A stretch of DNA of 64,000 nucleotides from Bin87 sp965219925 (GTDB taxonomy: Bacteria > Chloroflexota > Dehalococcoidia > Lucifugimonadales > UBA3495): positions 2,356,001 to 2,420,000 of the forward strand of contig OZ244795.1 in assembly GCA_965219925.1 (NCBI GenBank), read 5' to 3'. Positions within the stretch are counted from its first letter, which is position 1. The number at the start of each line of letters is the position of its first letter. The translations under genes were made by a program, and so were the position numbers. Below are positions 44,095-53,724 of the stretch, piece after piece. The notes below the pieces were generated by a model that had not been told where the DNA came from, made no database searches, and was given only the letters and a program-made list of their open reading frames with translations.

Positions 44095-46257
44095 ATGAGG
44101 TTGTTGGCGACACTTTTTGTTCTGCTCTTCGTTTTGCTGCTCGGTGCCGGCATGGGCTACACGGTAGCCGTATTTACGGGAGTGATCTCAGACCCGTTGG
44201 CGCTGCTACCGGGTTCGCTTGAAAGTACTGAATCCTCGCCGGTGGAGGTGCGAATGAGCGGCGCTGGCGAAAGGGTTGCTGCTGACGCTGGAACAGCGCA
44301 ATTGCAGTCCTCTGCCGAACCCACGCTCACCACAGGGGCGGCGGCGGCAACGGCTACTACCCCCGCACCTGATCCCACCGCTGTACCCACATCCACCTTC
44401 GTACCTACTCACGCAGCCGTTCCGCCGGCTACACCTACTCCCATCGCTGTACCCACCCCCACGCCTACCTCCATTCCGACACTTACCCCCGCGCCCACAC
44501 CCACGCCTGCCTCTACTCCCATACCAACTGCTACTCCCAAGCCCACACCCGTCCTTGCCTCCGGACCACCGCCGGCTAGTGTCGCAGAGTTGTCCTGGAT
44601 AACTGACGGGATTGACCAATCGGAACAGTCAGCGGCAAGGGAATTGTCATATCTGGAAGAAAGTAATCCCCCGGTTGCCCGCATTTTGCTGGTGCGCCCC
44701 TGGGTCGCCGATGGCGTTGATCGCCTGGAAGAAGCCGCCATTCGTCGCATAGAAAACATTGGGGCTGATCTTCCTACTCTGGCCTGGCAAATCGTTGAAC
44801 TGCCCTGGCTGGTGGACGACGTTACACAACCGGAGCCGGATGTAATAGAAATATTGTGGGAGGTCGCCACCAGTAGAGATTTGACGCTGGCGGAGCGGCT
44901 TCTTGCGTTGCCCTGGCTAGTGGACGGCATTACCCAGACTGAGGCCGGCGTTTTGTCCGACTTACGGTTTACAGCGCGCTATGATGTATTGCTGGCGAAC
45001 CGGCTTGCGTCTTTCCCCTGGCTGGTGGACGGCGTCACCCAGCGGGAGTCTCAAGTAGTAGCTGACCTGCGGGGGATTGCCGGTACGAATGTATCGCTGG
45101 CGGACCGGCTTACTTCGTTGCCCTGGCTGGTGGACGGAGCGGACACCGTCGAATTAGCAATCGTCGAACGCTTGTATTCGATCGTCAGGGATGATGCGGA
45201 GTTGGCGAATGCTATCGCGGGCAAATCCTGGCTGGCGGACGGTTTGGGCAAAGATGCTGTTAGGGTGGTGAATGGCCTGTACTATATTATGGATGAAGAT
45301 ACCGCGTTGGCACGGACAATAGCGGATATGTCGTTTCTGGAAACGCTGCAGCCCACCGATGCCGCCGTGCTGGATGCGCTGTCCTGGCTGGCCTATACGG
45401 AAATCTTAGCCCTGCGGGAAGTGCTGGCCCACCCTACGCTTAAAGACGGCATCAGCGACGAATGGGCGCCCGTAGTGGCTTTGCTGGACAGCGTGAATGA
45501 GGCGGCGCCGGCTTTTCTGCGCCCCCTGCTGGATCCGGAGCAGGCCACGATAGAGCGGCGCGCCCTGACTCTGCCCCATACCGGAGCGGTTGACCTGGCG
45601 ATCATCCGCACCGAGCCCGGCGCAGCGCGCAGCACGGAGTTGCTGGAGCACAGCGCCGGTAGCGTGGAAAGGTTTATGGGCGTGGAACTGCCGACGAACT
45701 ACGTAGCGCTGCTCTTTGGCACCGCCGTGCTGGGTTACGCCGGCGGCACAAACTTCGGAGCATACTTTGTGATGCTGCCCAAGTACGACGCCGATGACGG
45801 CAGCAGCGACGCAGACTACGCCCCGCAACTCATGGCCCACGAGGTGGCTCATTATTATTGGAGCGGCAACCCCAACTGGCTTGACGAGGGATTGGCCGAG
45901 CTGCTGGCGGCCATATCGGAAAACGAGCGCACTGGGACGAAAGTGGCCATCGACCACACCTATTGCCCAGACGCCGATAACATTGCCCTGCTGGAGCGGC
46001 TGGATGCTGCCGGCGTTATCTACGATTACAGATGCAACTATGCGCTGGGCGGTCAGTTTTTCCTGGAAATTTATGAGACTTTTGGCGATGCAGCGTTCCG
46101 CCAGGGATTGCGCAACCTCTACCTGGCGTCGCAGGTTGAGGACTATACCGATGAGTTTGACGGCTCTCCAGTAGGCATCCGCCAAATTCAGGATGCTTTC
46201 CAGTCAGACGCCGCTATGGTGGCCCCGATAATAGACAAGTGGTACCACGGCAACTGA
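44095..46257 (+). CDS. Exported repeat-containing metallopeptidase (gluzincin, MA-like)
   Basis: The 720-residue protein starts with a membrane/signal segment (LLATLFVLLFVLLLGAGMG). A Thr/Pro-rich linker of about 90 residues follows. Next come about nine tandem ~35-residue repeats (44593 to ~45500), each with the motif [PS]WLVDG then LADRL, predicted helical. The C-terminal domain carries HEVAH at 582-586 and a third-ligand Glu in NWLDEGLAELL near 598, as in peptidase MA-like gluzincins. It probably acts at the cell surface. The repeats are not a family I can name. Confidence 0.85.
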   Translation: MRLLATLFVLLFVLLLGAGMGYTVAVFTGVISDPLALLPGSLESTESSPVEVRMSGAGERVAADAGTAQLQSSAEPTLTTGAAAATATTPAPDPTAVPTSTFVPTHAAVPPATPTPIAVPTPTPTSIPTLTPAPTPTPASTPIPTATPKPTPVLASGPPPASVAELSWITDGIDQSEQSAARELSYLEESNPPVARILLVRPWVADGVDRLEEAAIRRIENIGADLPTLAWQIVELPWLVDDVTQPEPDVIEILWEVATSRDLTLAERLLALPWLVDGITQTEAGVLSDLRFTARYDVLLANRLASFPWLVDGVTQRESQVVADLRGIAGTNVSLADRLTSLPWLVDGADTVELAIVERLYSIVRDDAELANAIAGKSWLADGLGKDAVRVVNGLYYIMDEDTALARTIADMSFLETLQPTDAAVLDALSWLAYTEILALREVLAHPTLKDGISDEWAPVVALLDSVNEAAPAFLRPLLDPEQATIERRALTLPHTGAVDLAIIRTEPGAARSTELLEHSAGSVERFMGVELPTNYVALLFGTAVLGYAGGTNFGAYFVMLPKYDADDGSSDADYAPQLMAHEVAHYYWSGNPNWLDEGLAELLAAISENERTGTKVAIDHTYCPDADNIALLERLDAAGVIYDYRCNYALGGQFFLEIYETFGDAAFRQGLRNLYLASQVEDYTDEFDGSPVGIRQIQDAFQSDAAMVAPIIDKWYHGN

Positions 46258-46364
46258 TCCCGACCCTGCTCCCATCCTCACTCCTTCACATACTCCTGCT
46301 GCCGGCTGATGCTGGGGATACTGGCCCACCCGTAGGCGCAGTTTGTTTTTCTTGAGGAGACAAT

Positions 46365-47489
46365 ATGAAAATCGAGACTCTGGCAGTTCATAGCGGGCGC
46401 TCGGTGGATCCCGAGACCGGGGCCGTTACGCCCCCGATTCACATGTCCACCACCTTCGAGCGAGCGCCCGATGGAACCTACCCCCGCGGTTTCGCCTACA
46501 GCCGCTCGGGCAACCCTACCCGAAGTCAGCTGGAGGAATGCCTCCGCGACCTCGAAGGAGGAGCTTCCGCCGCAGCGTTCTCCTCCGGTATGGCCGCCAT
46601 CATGAGCATCTTTCAGGCCCTGTCCCCCGGGGATCATGTGATCGTGCCGCAGGACCTCTACCATGTCACCGCTCAACTGCTGAATGTGAGACTTGCCCGG
46701 TGGAATTTGAACACAACATTCGTGGACATGACCAATATCGAAAATGTCCGTGGGGAGATCAACCCCGCTACAAAACTCATTCTCATCGAAACCCCATCCA
46801 ACCCCTTGCTGAAAATCACCGATATCGCGGCGATAGCCGACCTCGCCCACCAGCACGGGATCGCCTGCGTTTGCGACAACACCTGGGCCAGCCCGGTCCT
46901 CCAGCGATGCCTCGGTCTGGGCGCAGACCTCGTCGTGCACTCAACCACCAAGTATCTGGGTGGCCACGGCGACGTGACCGGCGGGATGGTGGTTTGCGCC
47001 CGCGAGGATGATCTGTTCCGGGAGATTCGCGGGATTCAGCAGGATGGCGGAGCGGTCCCGTCTCCCTTCGACTGTTGGCTGATCCTGCGCGGGATACGTA
47101 CCCTGCCCTATCGTATGCGTGCCCACTCGGAAAACGCCGCCAGAATAGCCGCGTTCCTCGACAGCCACCCCAGGGTTGCGGAGGTGTGCTATCCCGGGCT
47201 TGAAGGCCACCCCGGCCACGAAATCGCCCGCCGGCAGATGGAAATGTTCGGTGGGATGCTTTCGTTCCGGGTTCACGGAGGCAGCGCAGCGGCGTTCCGC
47301 GTCGCCGCCAGGACCGCCCTTTTCACCCGAGCCACCAGTTTGGGCAGCTACGAAAGCCTGATCGAGCACCGCGCATCTATTGAGGGGCCGGGAAGCAGCA
47401 CTCCCGACGACCTGCTGCGCGTGTCGGTGGGGCTGGAAAACCCGGACGACCTCATCGCCGACCTTGAGCAGGCCCTGGCCGACGCCTGA
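46365..47489 (+). CDS. PLP-dependent trans-sulfuration enzyme (cystathionine synthase/lyase type)
   Basis: A Cys/Met metabolism PLP enzyme of 374 residues. The Schiff-base Lys is K196 in HSTTKYLGGH, preceded by Asp171 (VCDNTWA). The N-terminal TLAVHSGR, FAYSRSGNPTR and AAFSSGMAAI, and the C-terminal SLGSYESLIEHRA, are characteristic. Cystathionine gamma-synthase, gamma-lyase and methionine gamma-lyase cannot be separated here. GAGGAG lies upstream of the ATG. Confidence 0.93.
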   Translation: MKIETLAVHSGRSVDPETGAVTPPIHMSTTFERAPDGTYPRGFAYSRSGNPTRSQLEECLRDLEGGASAAAFSSGMAAIMSIFQALSPGDHVIVPQDLYHVTAQLLNVRLARWNLNTTFVDMTNIENVRGEINPATKLILIETPSNPLLKITDIAAIADLAHQHGIACVCDNTWASPVLQRCLGLGADLVVHSTTKYLGGHGDVTGGMVVCAREDDLFREIRGIQQDGGAVPSPFDCWLILRGIRTLPYRMRAHSENAARIAAFLDSHPRVAEVCYPGLEGHPGHEIARRQMEMFGGMLSFRVHGGSAAAFRVAARTALFTRATSLGSYESLIEHRASIEGPGSSTPDDLLRVSVGLENPDDLIADLEQALADA

Positions 47490-47585
47490 GAAAGCTGGCG
47501 TGGGTCGACGTAGTGAACCAATACCCGGCGCGATCCGGACTCCCGTTATCGTTCGGGGGCCGTCAACATGCAGCGCCGGCTCGCC

Positions 47586-48467
47586 CTACCGGGTCAGAAA
47601 CTCCACAATTTTCGGGTTTACCTCTTCCGGCTTTTCCTGGTGCATGAAGTGCCCCGTGCCGGGGATAATTACCTTTTCCAGTCCCCCGGTGAAGAACCTG
47701 TCCATTGCCTCGCTCTCGAATGCGTCCAGCCGCTTGGGTCGGTCACGAGTACCGTGCAGCGCCAGCGTCGGCACTGTGACCGGGCCTGCGTTGACCCGAT
47801 CCTGATCCTCCCGCATCGACGGGTCCTGTAGCGCGGGACTGTATCTGGCCCGATAGTAGCCCAATGCCGCTTCGACGACTCCGGGTTTGCGGAATGTCTC
47901 CCGGATGCTCTCCAGCGACGACGCCGGTATGTCCCACTCCGGAGAAGCGTCCCGCCACCACTCTTCGACAAAGGCAAAGTCGTTATAGGCCAGCGCCTGT
48001 TCCGCCTGGGGCAACTGGAAGAAATATGAATGCCATGTGCCCTTCAGGTACTGGTAATTCATTTGCAGGTCGCGATCCACCTGGCCGGAGGCTATTATCA
48101 CCAGCTTCATTACCTTCTCCGGTTCCAGGACCGTAGCGCCGGTAACCGCTCCCGCTCCCCAGTCGTTGCCGATGAGGTATGCGCGCTCTGCGCCCAGAGC
48201 GCCAATCAATGCCAACACATCCTTGCAGAGCGCGACCTGTTGGTAACGCCCATCCGCCGGCGGCTCAGTGGGTGCATACCCCCGCATGAAGGGCGCCACC
48301 GCGTGGAAACCGGCGTCCGCCAGGTCGGGCAACAGGTGGCGAAATGACCAGGCGTGGTCGGGGAATCCGTGGAAGCATAACGCCAGCGGCCCTGCACCCA
48401 TTTCCAGGTAATGAAAATTGATGCCGTTGGCGCTTATCGTGCCGGTGTTGATTTCAGCCATTGTCAT
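47586..48467 (-). CDS. Alpha/beta hydrolase, epoxide hydrolase/haloalkane dehalogenase type
   Basis: The 293-residue alpha/beta hydrolase has HGFPDHAWSFRHLLPDLADAGFHAVAP in outline, with Asp as nucleophile in GNDWGAG, the mark of epoxide hydrolases and haloalkane dehalogenases. A C-terminal His lies in GTGHFMHQEKPEEVN and an acid in HGTRDRPK. The two activities cannot be separated. It overlaps the upstream hydrolase gene by 4 bp (ATGA), which points to translational coupling. Confidence 0.88.
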   Translation of the reverse strand: MTMAEINTGTISANGINFHYLEMGAGPLALCFHGFPDHAWSFRHLLPDLADAGFHAVAPFMRGYAPTEPPADGRYQQVALCKDVLALIGALGAERAYLIGNDWGAGAVTGATVLEPEKVMKLVIIASGQVDRDLQMNYQYLKGTWHSYFFQLPQAEQALAYNDFAFVEEWWRDASPEWDIPASSLESIRETFRKPGVVEAALGYYRARYSPALQDPSMREDQDRVNAGPVTVPTLALHGTRDRPKRLDAFESEAMDRFFTGGLEKVIIPGTGHFMHQEKPEEVNPKIVEFLTR

Positions 48468-49273
48468 TCGTGGCCTCCCGGGTGTTGTGCGTCAGGCGCG
48501 GCATACTGGACCAGGAACTTACGAATCGCTCCCAGGTATTGGCGGGTTCCAACGTACATCAGGTCGTTGTGCCCCGCGCCGGGAATTATTTCCAAGTGCT
48601 TCTCGGTCGCATGCAGTTCATTGAACATGCCCACCGCGTCGGGTAACGGCGCGCTTTCGTCCCACTGGCCGTGGATTACCAGCGCCGGAATATTTATTGA
48701 GTAAACCTTGGCATGATACGCCTCATCCAGCGTCTGACTGACCTCCGGGTCAAGACCCAGCAAAAACTGACCCAGGTTGGGCCGGCCACTCTCGATGATT
48801 ACGCCGTTGATCCGGTCGGACGCCTCAACGGCCAGCTCGAAGGCCGAATGCCGGCCCATGGAACGGCCCATCACGTATAGCGGCCCGGTGAATTCCAGCG
48901 CCTTCATGGTATCCCGCAACCACGCCAGAACCTTGTGGGCGTCCGACAGCATGGCCGTGAACGCGGGGGAGCCGCCGGCCGCTCCGTAACCACGGTAATC
49001 AACGATAAAAAGGTTGACGCCGATGTCGTTGTACAACGGAGCTATGCCGTCGTAACCGGCCACCGTTTCACCGTTGCCATAGAAGAACAGTATTGTCGGA
49101 TTCGGCCGCCCTACCGCATAAAACCGGCTCGACAAAACCACCCCGTCATCCACGGTAATCCCGTAGTCCACCGCCCCGTCGGGGGTTTCCGTCCAGTGGG
49201 GTCGCGGGTAAAAGGACCGCGCCGACGCCGCGGGGCTGTCCAGCGCAGAGTAATCCAAAGCGGTCATCACCAT
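48464..49273 (-). CDS. Alpha/beta hydrolase
   Basis: A 269-residue serine hydrolase fold: FFYGNGETVAGYD loop, FIVDYRGYGAAGGSP, nucleophile elbow GRSMGRHSAF with Ser, Asp in HGQWDESAPL and His in IPGAGHNDLMY. The pattern resembles the BAAT/DUF-type or peptidase-like alpha/beta hydrolases. It overlaps the next hydrolase gene by 4 bp, so the two are probably one operon. Confidence 0.88.
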   Translation of the reverse strand: MVMTALDYSALDSPAASARSFYPRPHWTETPDGAVDYGITVDDGVVLSSRFYAVGRPNPTILFFYGNGETVAGYDGIAPLYNDIGVNLFIVDYRGYGAAGGSPAFTAMLSDAHKVLAWLRDTMKALEFTGPLYVMGRSMGRHSAFELAVEASDRINGVIIESGRPNLGQFLLGLDPEVSQTLDEAYHAKVYSINIPALVIHGQWDESAPLPDAVGMFNELHATEKHLEIIPGAGHNDLMYVGTRQYLGAIRKFLVQYAAPDAQHPGGHE

Positions 49274-50183
49274 CCCTCCCTGAGTGTCTTCGGCATTATA
49301 CTACCCGATATCAAGGATCATCCATGCAAATACCCGTCCCCAGCCCCTCTCCCACCGGGAGAGGGGAGCTGCCGTTTTACATCGATGGACAGGATGGACA
49401 GGATTTTGAGCGGGGTGACGGTGGTGGGTGGTGGTGGGGATGGCGGCTCCTTTTGGTCAGGTGGTTGGGTTGGTGGGTTGTTGGCGGTAGTAAGTTGGTA
49501 GTTGGTGGGTTGGTGGGTTTCTCCAGAGGTTTCGGGTCGTTGTCAGCATACGGCCGGTTGGTACGCAAAGTTGGTTTAACCCCTGATTCCGTTCACTGAG
49601 ACCAGGCCGGTGAGGGCCGGGTCGCAGCACGCAGCGTTGTGGCGTCCGCTGTGACGGGTCCGACCGGGGCGTTGAAGCAATACGCGCCTGCGGTCTGACT
49701 TGCGCCGATTTGCGATTTTTACTGACGGGATGGCCGTCGACCTGAAACCTCTGGCGGCGGTGTGGTTGGTTGAAATTAATTGACGAGTTTTAACCTGACA
49801 GGGTTGATGGTAGAGGGGTGATTTACGAGGGCGCAAGGGGGTGGGTGTCAGTGGGGGTACGGCCCTCACCCCCGGTCCTTCTCCCGGTGGGAGAGGGGGA
49901 CTGCTGTTTTACATCGATGGACAGGATTGGGGGCCGTGGTTTGCTACGGGATTGCCACGTGGTTCGACAGGCTCACCATGAGCGGCTGCGCTCCTCGCAA
50001 TGACAGTCGGTGGGTAGGACGGATTGCCACGTCGCTGGCTCTGCTTGCAGGGTACGCCCCTCTCCCTTGATGGAAGAGGGTTGGGGTGAGGGTGAAAACC
50101 CGGCACCAACCCACCCCGCTCATCCTGAGCCTGTCGAAGGATCATCCTGAGCCCGACACCCGCTCGGGGCGCAACCGCCAACC
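49274..50183. other. Repeat-rich intergenic region with a G-rich tract
   Basis: No gene is seen in 910 bp. It holds two CTCTCCC...GGGAGAG hairpins (about 49335-49361 and 49880-49899), two copies of TTTTACATCGATGGACAGGAT (near 49374 and 49906), a strongly G-rich GGT/GGGT tract at about 49410-49530, and partial TGTCATTGCGAGGAGCG core copies near 49950-50005. CTCATCCTGAGCCTGTCGAAGG also recurs near 50126. Confidence 0.6.
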
Positions 50184-51200
50184 CTACGAATCTATCCGAT
50201 AGACCCGCACCGCATTGTCATGAAACATCGCTGCCCGTTCCGTCGCCGAATACCCGCTGGTCAGTCGCTTGAAGGCGTTGTACATCACGTTATAGGAGTA
50301 CGACACCTTATCCGGAGGAAAGTTGCTTTCGAACAGGGAACGGTTTGGCCCGAACTGGTCGATGCAGTACGTCATCAGGGGAGCCAGGGCCTCCGCCAGC
50401 TCCTCGGAGCCGATGGGCACATCGCGGGTGTGCCAGTCGAAACCATACCGGGGCTGTCCCACTCCGCCCAGCTTCATCACCACATTGGGACACTGGGCCA
50501 ACGTCGCGATGCCCTCGCGCCAGGCGGGCAACACCTCGTCGTCCCGATTGCCGTAGGGGCCAACCCGCATCAGGCCGCCAATGTGGTTCGACACGATGGT
50601 CAAATCCGGTACCGAATTGGCAAATTCCGCCAGCTCGCCCAGCTGCGGAAAGTGCACCGTGTTTTCGTACACCAGGCCCCTGCTGGCCAGCACGCGCGCT
50701 CCGGCTATGAAGTCAGGACTGGCGAGCTGGTGCTCCGCGCCTCGGTTTTCGATCTCGGGATGGGGATCCCAGCCCACCGATTGCCGGATGCCGCGAAACC
50801 GGTTGGGGCTGGCCTGTTGCAAGGCGTCCAGCACGCGACCCACATCGTCGCCCAGGTTCAGGTTCGCATGACCGATGATGGCTGCCGCGGCTTTGGCGGG
50901 ACCATACTGACCGGTGGCACTGGCCGCTGCGAGACCCTGTACGAACTCCACCTCGCCCACCGGCCGCAGCTCCTCGGGCCCATCGGGGCGGTACATCGAC
51001 CGCGCTTCCAGAAACACTGTCGACCGCACGTTGTGGCCGCTGTTGAGGTCCGCCGCCAGTTCATGCAGCAGGTATCGGTGGTAAGGGATGCGCTCCATAC
51101 GAAAGTCCCAAAAATGATGGTGGGCATCGCAGATGGGCATCTCCGGTTCCAGCGTTGGTTCGGTGGTCAGGGCTAGCCAGTCGTTATCTCCGTACGGCAT
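50184..51200 (-). CDS. Amidohydrolase (TIM-barrel metal-dependent hydrolase)
   Basis: A 338-residue amidohydrolase-2 type enzyme. The metal motif DAHHHFWDF is near residue 25, FRGIRQSVGWDPHPE and VSNHIGG supply further His, and the C-terminal LFESNFPPDK carries a conserved segment before the final helix. It resembles 2-pyrone-4,6-dicarboxylate lactonase/L-fuconolactonase-like proteins. The substrate is not known. Confidence 0.9.
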   Translation of the reverse strand: MPYGDNDWLALTTEPTLEPEMPICDAHHHFWDFRMERIPYHRYLLHELAADLNSGHNVRSTVFLEARSMYRPDGPEELRPVGEVEFVQGLAAASATGQYGPAKAAAAIIGHANLNLGDDVGRVLDALQQASPNRFRGIRQSVGWDPHPEIENRGAEHQLASPDFIAGARVLASRGLVYENTVHFPQLGELAEFANSVPDLTIVSNHIGGLMRVGPYGNRDDEVLPAWREGIATLAQCPNVVMKLGGVGQPRYGFDWHTRDVPIGSEELAEALAPLMTYCIDQFGPNRSLFESNFPPDKVSYSYNVMYNAFKRLTSGYSATERAAMFHDNAVRVYRIDS

Positions 51201-51249
51201 ATTTGCGCCTCCATGGCCCAGTTTGGATGGCCCAATCCTATCACAAGCC

Positions 51250-51461
51250 TGGACTCTTCCCGCCGGTTTTCCTCATGTCATTGCGACCCCGTACTTGATG
51301 CGGGGGTTGGCAATCTCGCCGCCGTAGCAACGGTGGTTTGCCGACGTGTGTTCAGGCTCAACGAGATTGCCACGTGGTTCGACAGGCTCACCATGAGCGG
51401 CTGCGCTCCTCGCAATGACAGGTGGGAGTATGCTCCCCCCCAAGACAACCGAATGACCCTG
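51250..51461. repeat. Inverted-repeat element with CAGGGTC-type arms (degenerate)
   Basis: CCGGTTTTCCTCATGTCATTGCGA at the left and TGACAGGTGGGAG ... CAACCGAATGACCCTG at the right match the arms seen at 5326 and 40935, with the left end degenerate. A CCCCGTACTTGATGCGGGG hairpin is inside. It fills most of the gap between the amidohydrolase and the Gfo/Idh/MocA gene. Confidence 0.65.
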
Positions 51462-51538
51462 CTTCCGTAATGAAAATCGTGACGGCGTCGCGACACCGTA
51501 TGTTAGGATGAGCGGGAACACCGCTATGGGGGAACATC

Positions 51539-52633
51539 ATGCCAGACAAGATTCGCCTGGGAATTATCGGCGCCAACATTCATCGGGGTTGGGCAGTCCG
51601 TTCTCACCTCCCCGCTGTCGTCGCCAGTCCGGAATTCGAGTTGACCGCGGTCTGCACGACACGTATGGAAAGCGCTGAGGAGGCACGCCAGGCATTCGGC
51701 GCGCGGTTGGCCTTCGACGATTACCATGCCATGCTGGCGCACCCGGACATTGATGCCGTTGCCGTCAGTCTCAGGGTGCCGTCCCACTATGAACCCACGG
51801 TGGCCGCCCTCAACGCGGGCAAGCACGTCTATACCGAATGGCCGTTGGGCCGGACTACCGCCGAAGCCGAAGAGATGGCCGATCTCGCCCGCGCCAAAGG
51901 CGTCCGCAACATGGTGGGACTCCAGTCACGCGCGAATCCGGTCATGCTGTACCTGAAAGATATGGTGGCTTCGGGCTACGTCGGCGAGGTCATGTCCTGC
52001 CACGTCAGCCGAATCGCAGCCGGCGGCCTGGAAAGGCAATCCGACCGTACCTGGCAACGGGACCGGGAGCTGGGAGCCAACACCCTCACCATCTCCTGCG
52101 GCCACACCATCGACGCTCTGCGGTTCGTCGTCGGAGATTTCAGTCACGTCTCGTCCGTTGTCAGCACCCAGATCGGCCAGTGGTTCGAAACCGACACCAA
52201 TCAGATGGTGGACGTGACCTCGCCCGACAACATCCTGGTCAGCGGTCGGCTCGCCAACGGTGGTGTCGCCTCGGTTCACATTGCCAGCAACCCGTGGGCG
52301 GGAAGCGGCTATCGCATGGAGATCTACGGTCGCGAGGGTACCCTGGTGGCATCCTCCGACGAATCGCCCAACCACGACAGTGTGCGTTTGCAGGGCGCGC
52401 AGGGCAGCGACCGCCTCGAGGACCTCCACGTCCCCATCGACTACACCTTCGTACTCGAGGGAATGCCCCGCGGCGCTCCGTACAACGTGGGCCAGATGTA
52501 TTACCAGTTTGGCCGCGCCATTCGCGAAGGCGACGGTTGCCAGCCCGACTTCGATGAGGCGGTCCGTCTGCACCGTTTCATCGACAAAATCGACCAGGCT
52601 TCCGAACAGGGCCGCGAGGCCGCCGTTGACTAA
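51539..52633 (+). CDS. Gfo/Idh/MocA family oxidoreductase
   Basis: A 364-residue NAD(P)-dependent sugar or polyol dehydrogenase-type protein. The Rossmann motif is IRLGIIGANIHRGWAV, the conserved central motif reads YTEWPLGRTTAEAEEM (EKP-like Lys replaced here by Trp/Pro), and a substrate-domain segment GGVASVHIASN is visible. The absence of the usual Lys in the EKP motif raises doubt about dehydrogenase activity. It is a single gene divergent from the amidohydrolase. Confidence 0.85.
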   Translation: MPDKIRLGIIGANIHRGWAVRSHLPAVVASPEFELTAVCTTRMESAEEARQAFGARLAFDDYHAMLAHPDIDAVAVSLRVPSHYEPTVAALNAGKHVYTEWPLGRTTAEAEEMADLARAKGVRNMVGLQSRANPVMLYLKDMVASGYVGEVMSCHVSRIAAGGLERQSDRTWQRDRELGANTLTISCGHTIDALRFVVGDFSHVSSVVSTQIGQWFETDTNQMVDVTSPDNILVSGRLANGGVASVHIASNPWAGSGYRMEIYGREGTLVASSDESPNHDSVRLQGAQGSDRLEDLHVPIDYTFVLEGMPRGAPYNVGQMYYQFGRAIREGDGCQPDFDEAVRLHRFIDKIDQASEQGREAAVD

Positions 52634-52666
52634 CCGACGCGCGACCCCATCCGCAATACAAAGAGC

Positions 52667-53185
52667 CTATGCCCCCGTCCACTCGAAACCCAGGTTGGCG
52701 TAGCGCATAAACACCGTTCCACCCGGCGCTCCCAACGGCCCGTTGACCGCCAGCACTGCGATGGTGTGCCGGTTCCCCGGCTGGGCATTGTCGGTAACCT
52801 GCACCCGCTGCGGTACGTTGAATCCCTGCACGGTTCCCCGCTCCCGGTTGCATTCGCCGTCAATCCAGATTTCGCCATAGTCATCCACGCAAGTCTCAAA
52901 CTGCACCCGCGTCCCGGCGGTGGGATGCCCGTCCACCGTCTCCGGAATTGTTACCGTTGTCCGATACCACACGAAACTGAAACCGTGGGAAATCCGCGCG
53001 GCCAGGTCCCCGCAAACTTCCCAGCCGGAGTCGTCGTAGTCGGGCAACCGGGCCGCGCTGCCCTCGCCCTGGGCCACCAGGCCCTCGTTGGCCTCTCCCG
53101 GCACGTATCCCCGCGCGTATCGCCAGGTAGCGCCGGTGGCTGTCCTTCCCGATGCGTCTCCAATATTGATCGTCGCTCTCGGCAT
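52667..53185 (-). CDS. Galactose-binding-like (jelly-roll) domain protein
   Basis: A 172-residue protein with the pattern of a glycoside-hydrolase-2 sugar-binding jelly roll: YDDSGWEVCGDL, FVWYRTTVTIPETV, RVQFETCVDDYGEIWIDGE and HTIAVLAVNGPLG. No catalytic domain or signal peptide is present, so it may be a stand-alone cytoplasmic domain. It is convergent with the Gfo/Idh/MocA gene. Confidence 0.7.
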   Translation of the reverse strand: MPRATINIGDASGRTATGATWRYARGYVPGEANEGLVAQGEGSAARLPDYDDSGWEVCGDLAARISHGFSFVWYRTTVTIPETVDGHPTAGTRVQFETCVDDYGEIWIDGECNRERGTVQGFNVPQRVQVTDNAQPGNRHTIAVLAVNGPLGAPGGTVFMRYANLGFEWTGA

Positions 53186-53724
53186 ATCCTCACCCTCTAA
53201 ACCAGTTTGACGTTAGTTCGCAACAGATGGCGTCGCTTCGGCCACGACGCCATAGGCCAGAGTAGTAACATCCGGGCGGCGAATTGGCAAATGATCGTAA
53301 CCTCAACATCGACGACACCCCGAAATCGTCCCACTTCGGCAAATTATGGCGGGCTTGGAGAAAATTGCGAAACTCCAGGTCCCTGCCTTCTGTCATTGCC
53401 AGGAGCGTCCAGCCCCACCTGTCATTGCGAGGAGCGCAGCCGCTCATGGTGAGCCTGTCGAACCACGTGGCAATCCCATTGAAGCGATGGCGGCGGTTTC
53501 AGCGACGAGATTGCCAACCCCCGCATCGAGTACGGGGTCGCAATGACAAGTTTTGCAATTTTCACGGCCTGGCCGAAAATCCCACGCCATCACCGAAATT
53601 ATGATTTAATGTGCCTCAAACGGGACCATCCGGTTTCCGCAGGATTAACCCACGCCGCAAGGATAAGCGCCCGGCCCCTGGTTACCATGTTCGCCGGGAC
53701 GTTCCGACAGGGGAGGTAAACATC
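53186..53724. other. Repeat-containing gap
   Basis: No gene is seen. It carries a TGTCATTGCGAGGAGCG-type core (about 53396-53550) with a third kind of outer arm, GAAAATTGCGAAACT at the left (~53359) and AGTTTTGCAATTTTC at the right (~53549-53563). The tail holds GGGAGG, the ribosome site of the next gene. Confidence 0.55.

Noticed and set aside
49274..50183. Possible CRISPR array
   Set aside because: The repeated units are palindromic intergenic modules at irregular distances; there is no regular repeat-spacer pattern and no cas gene.
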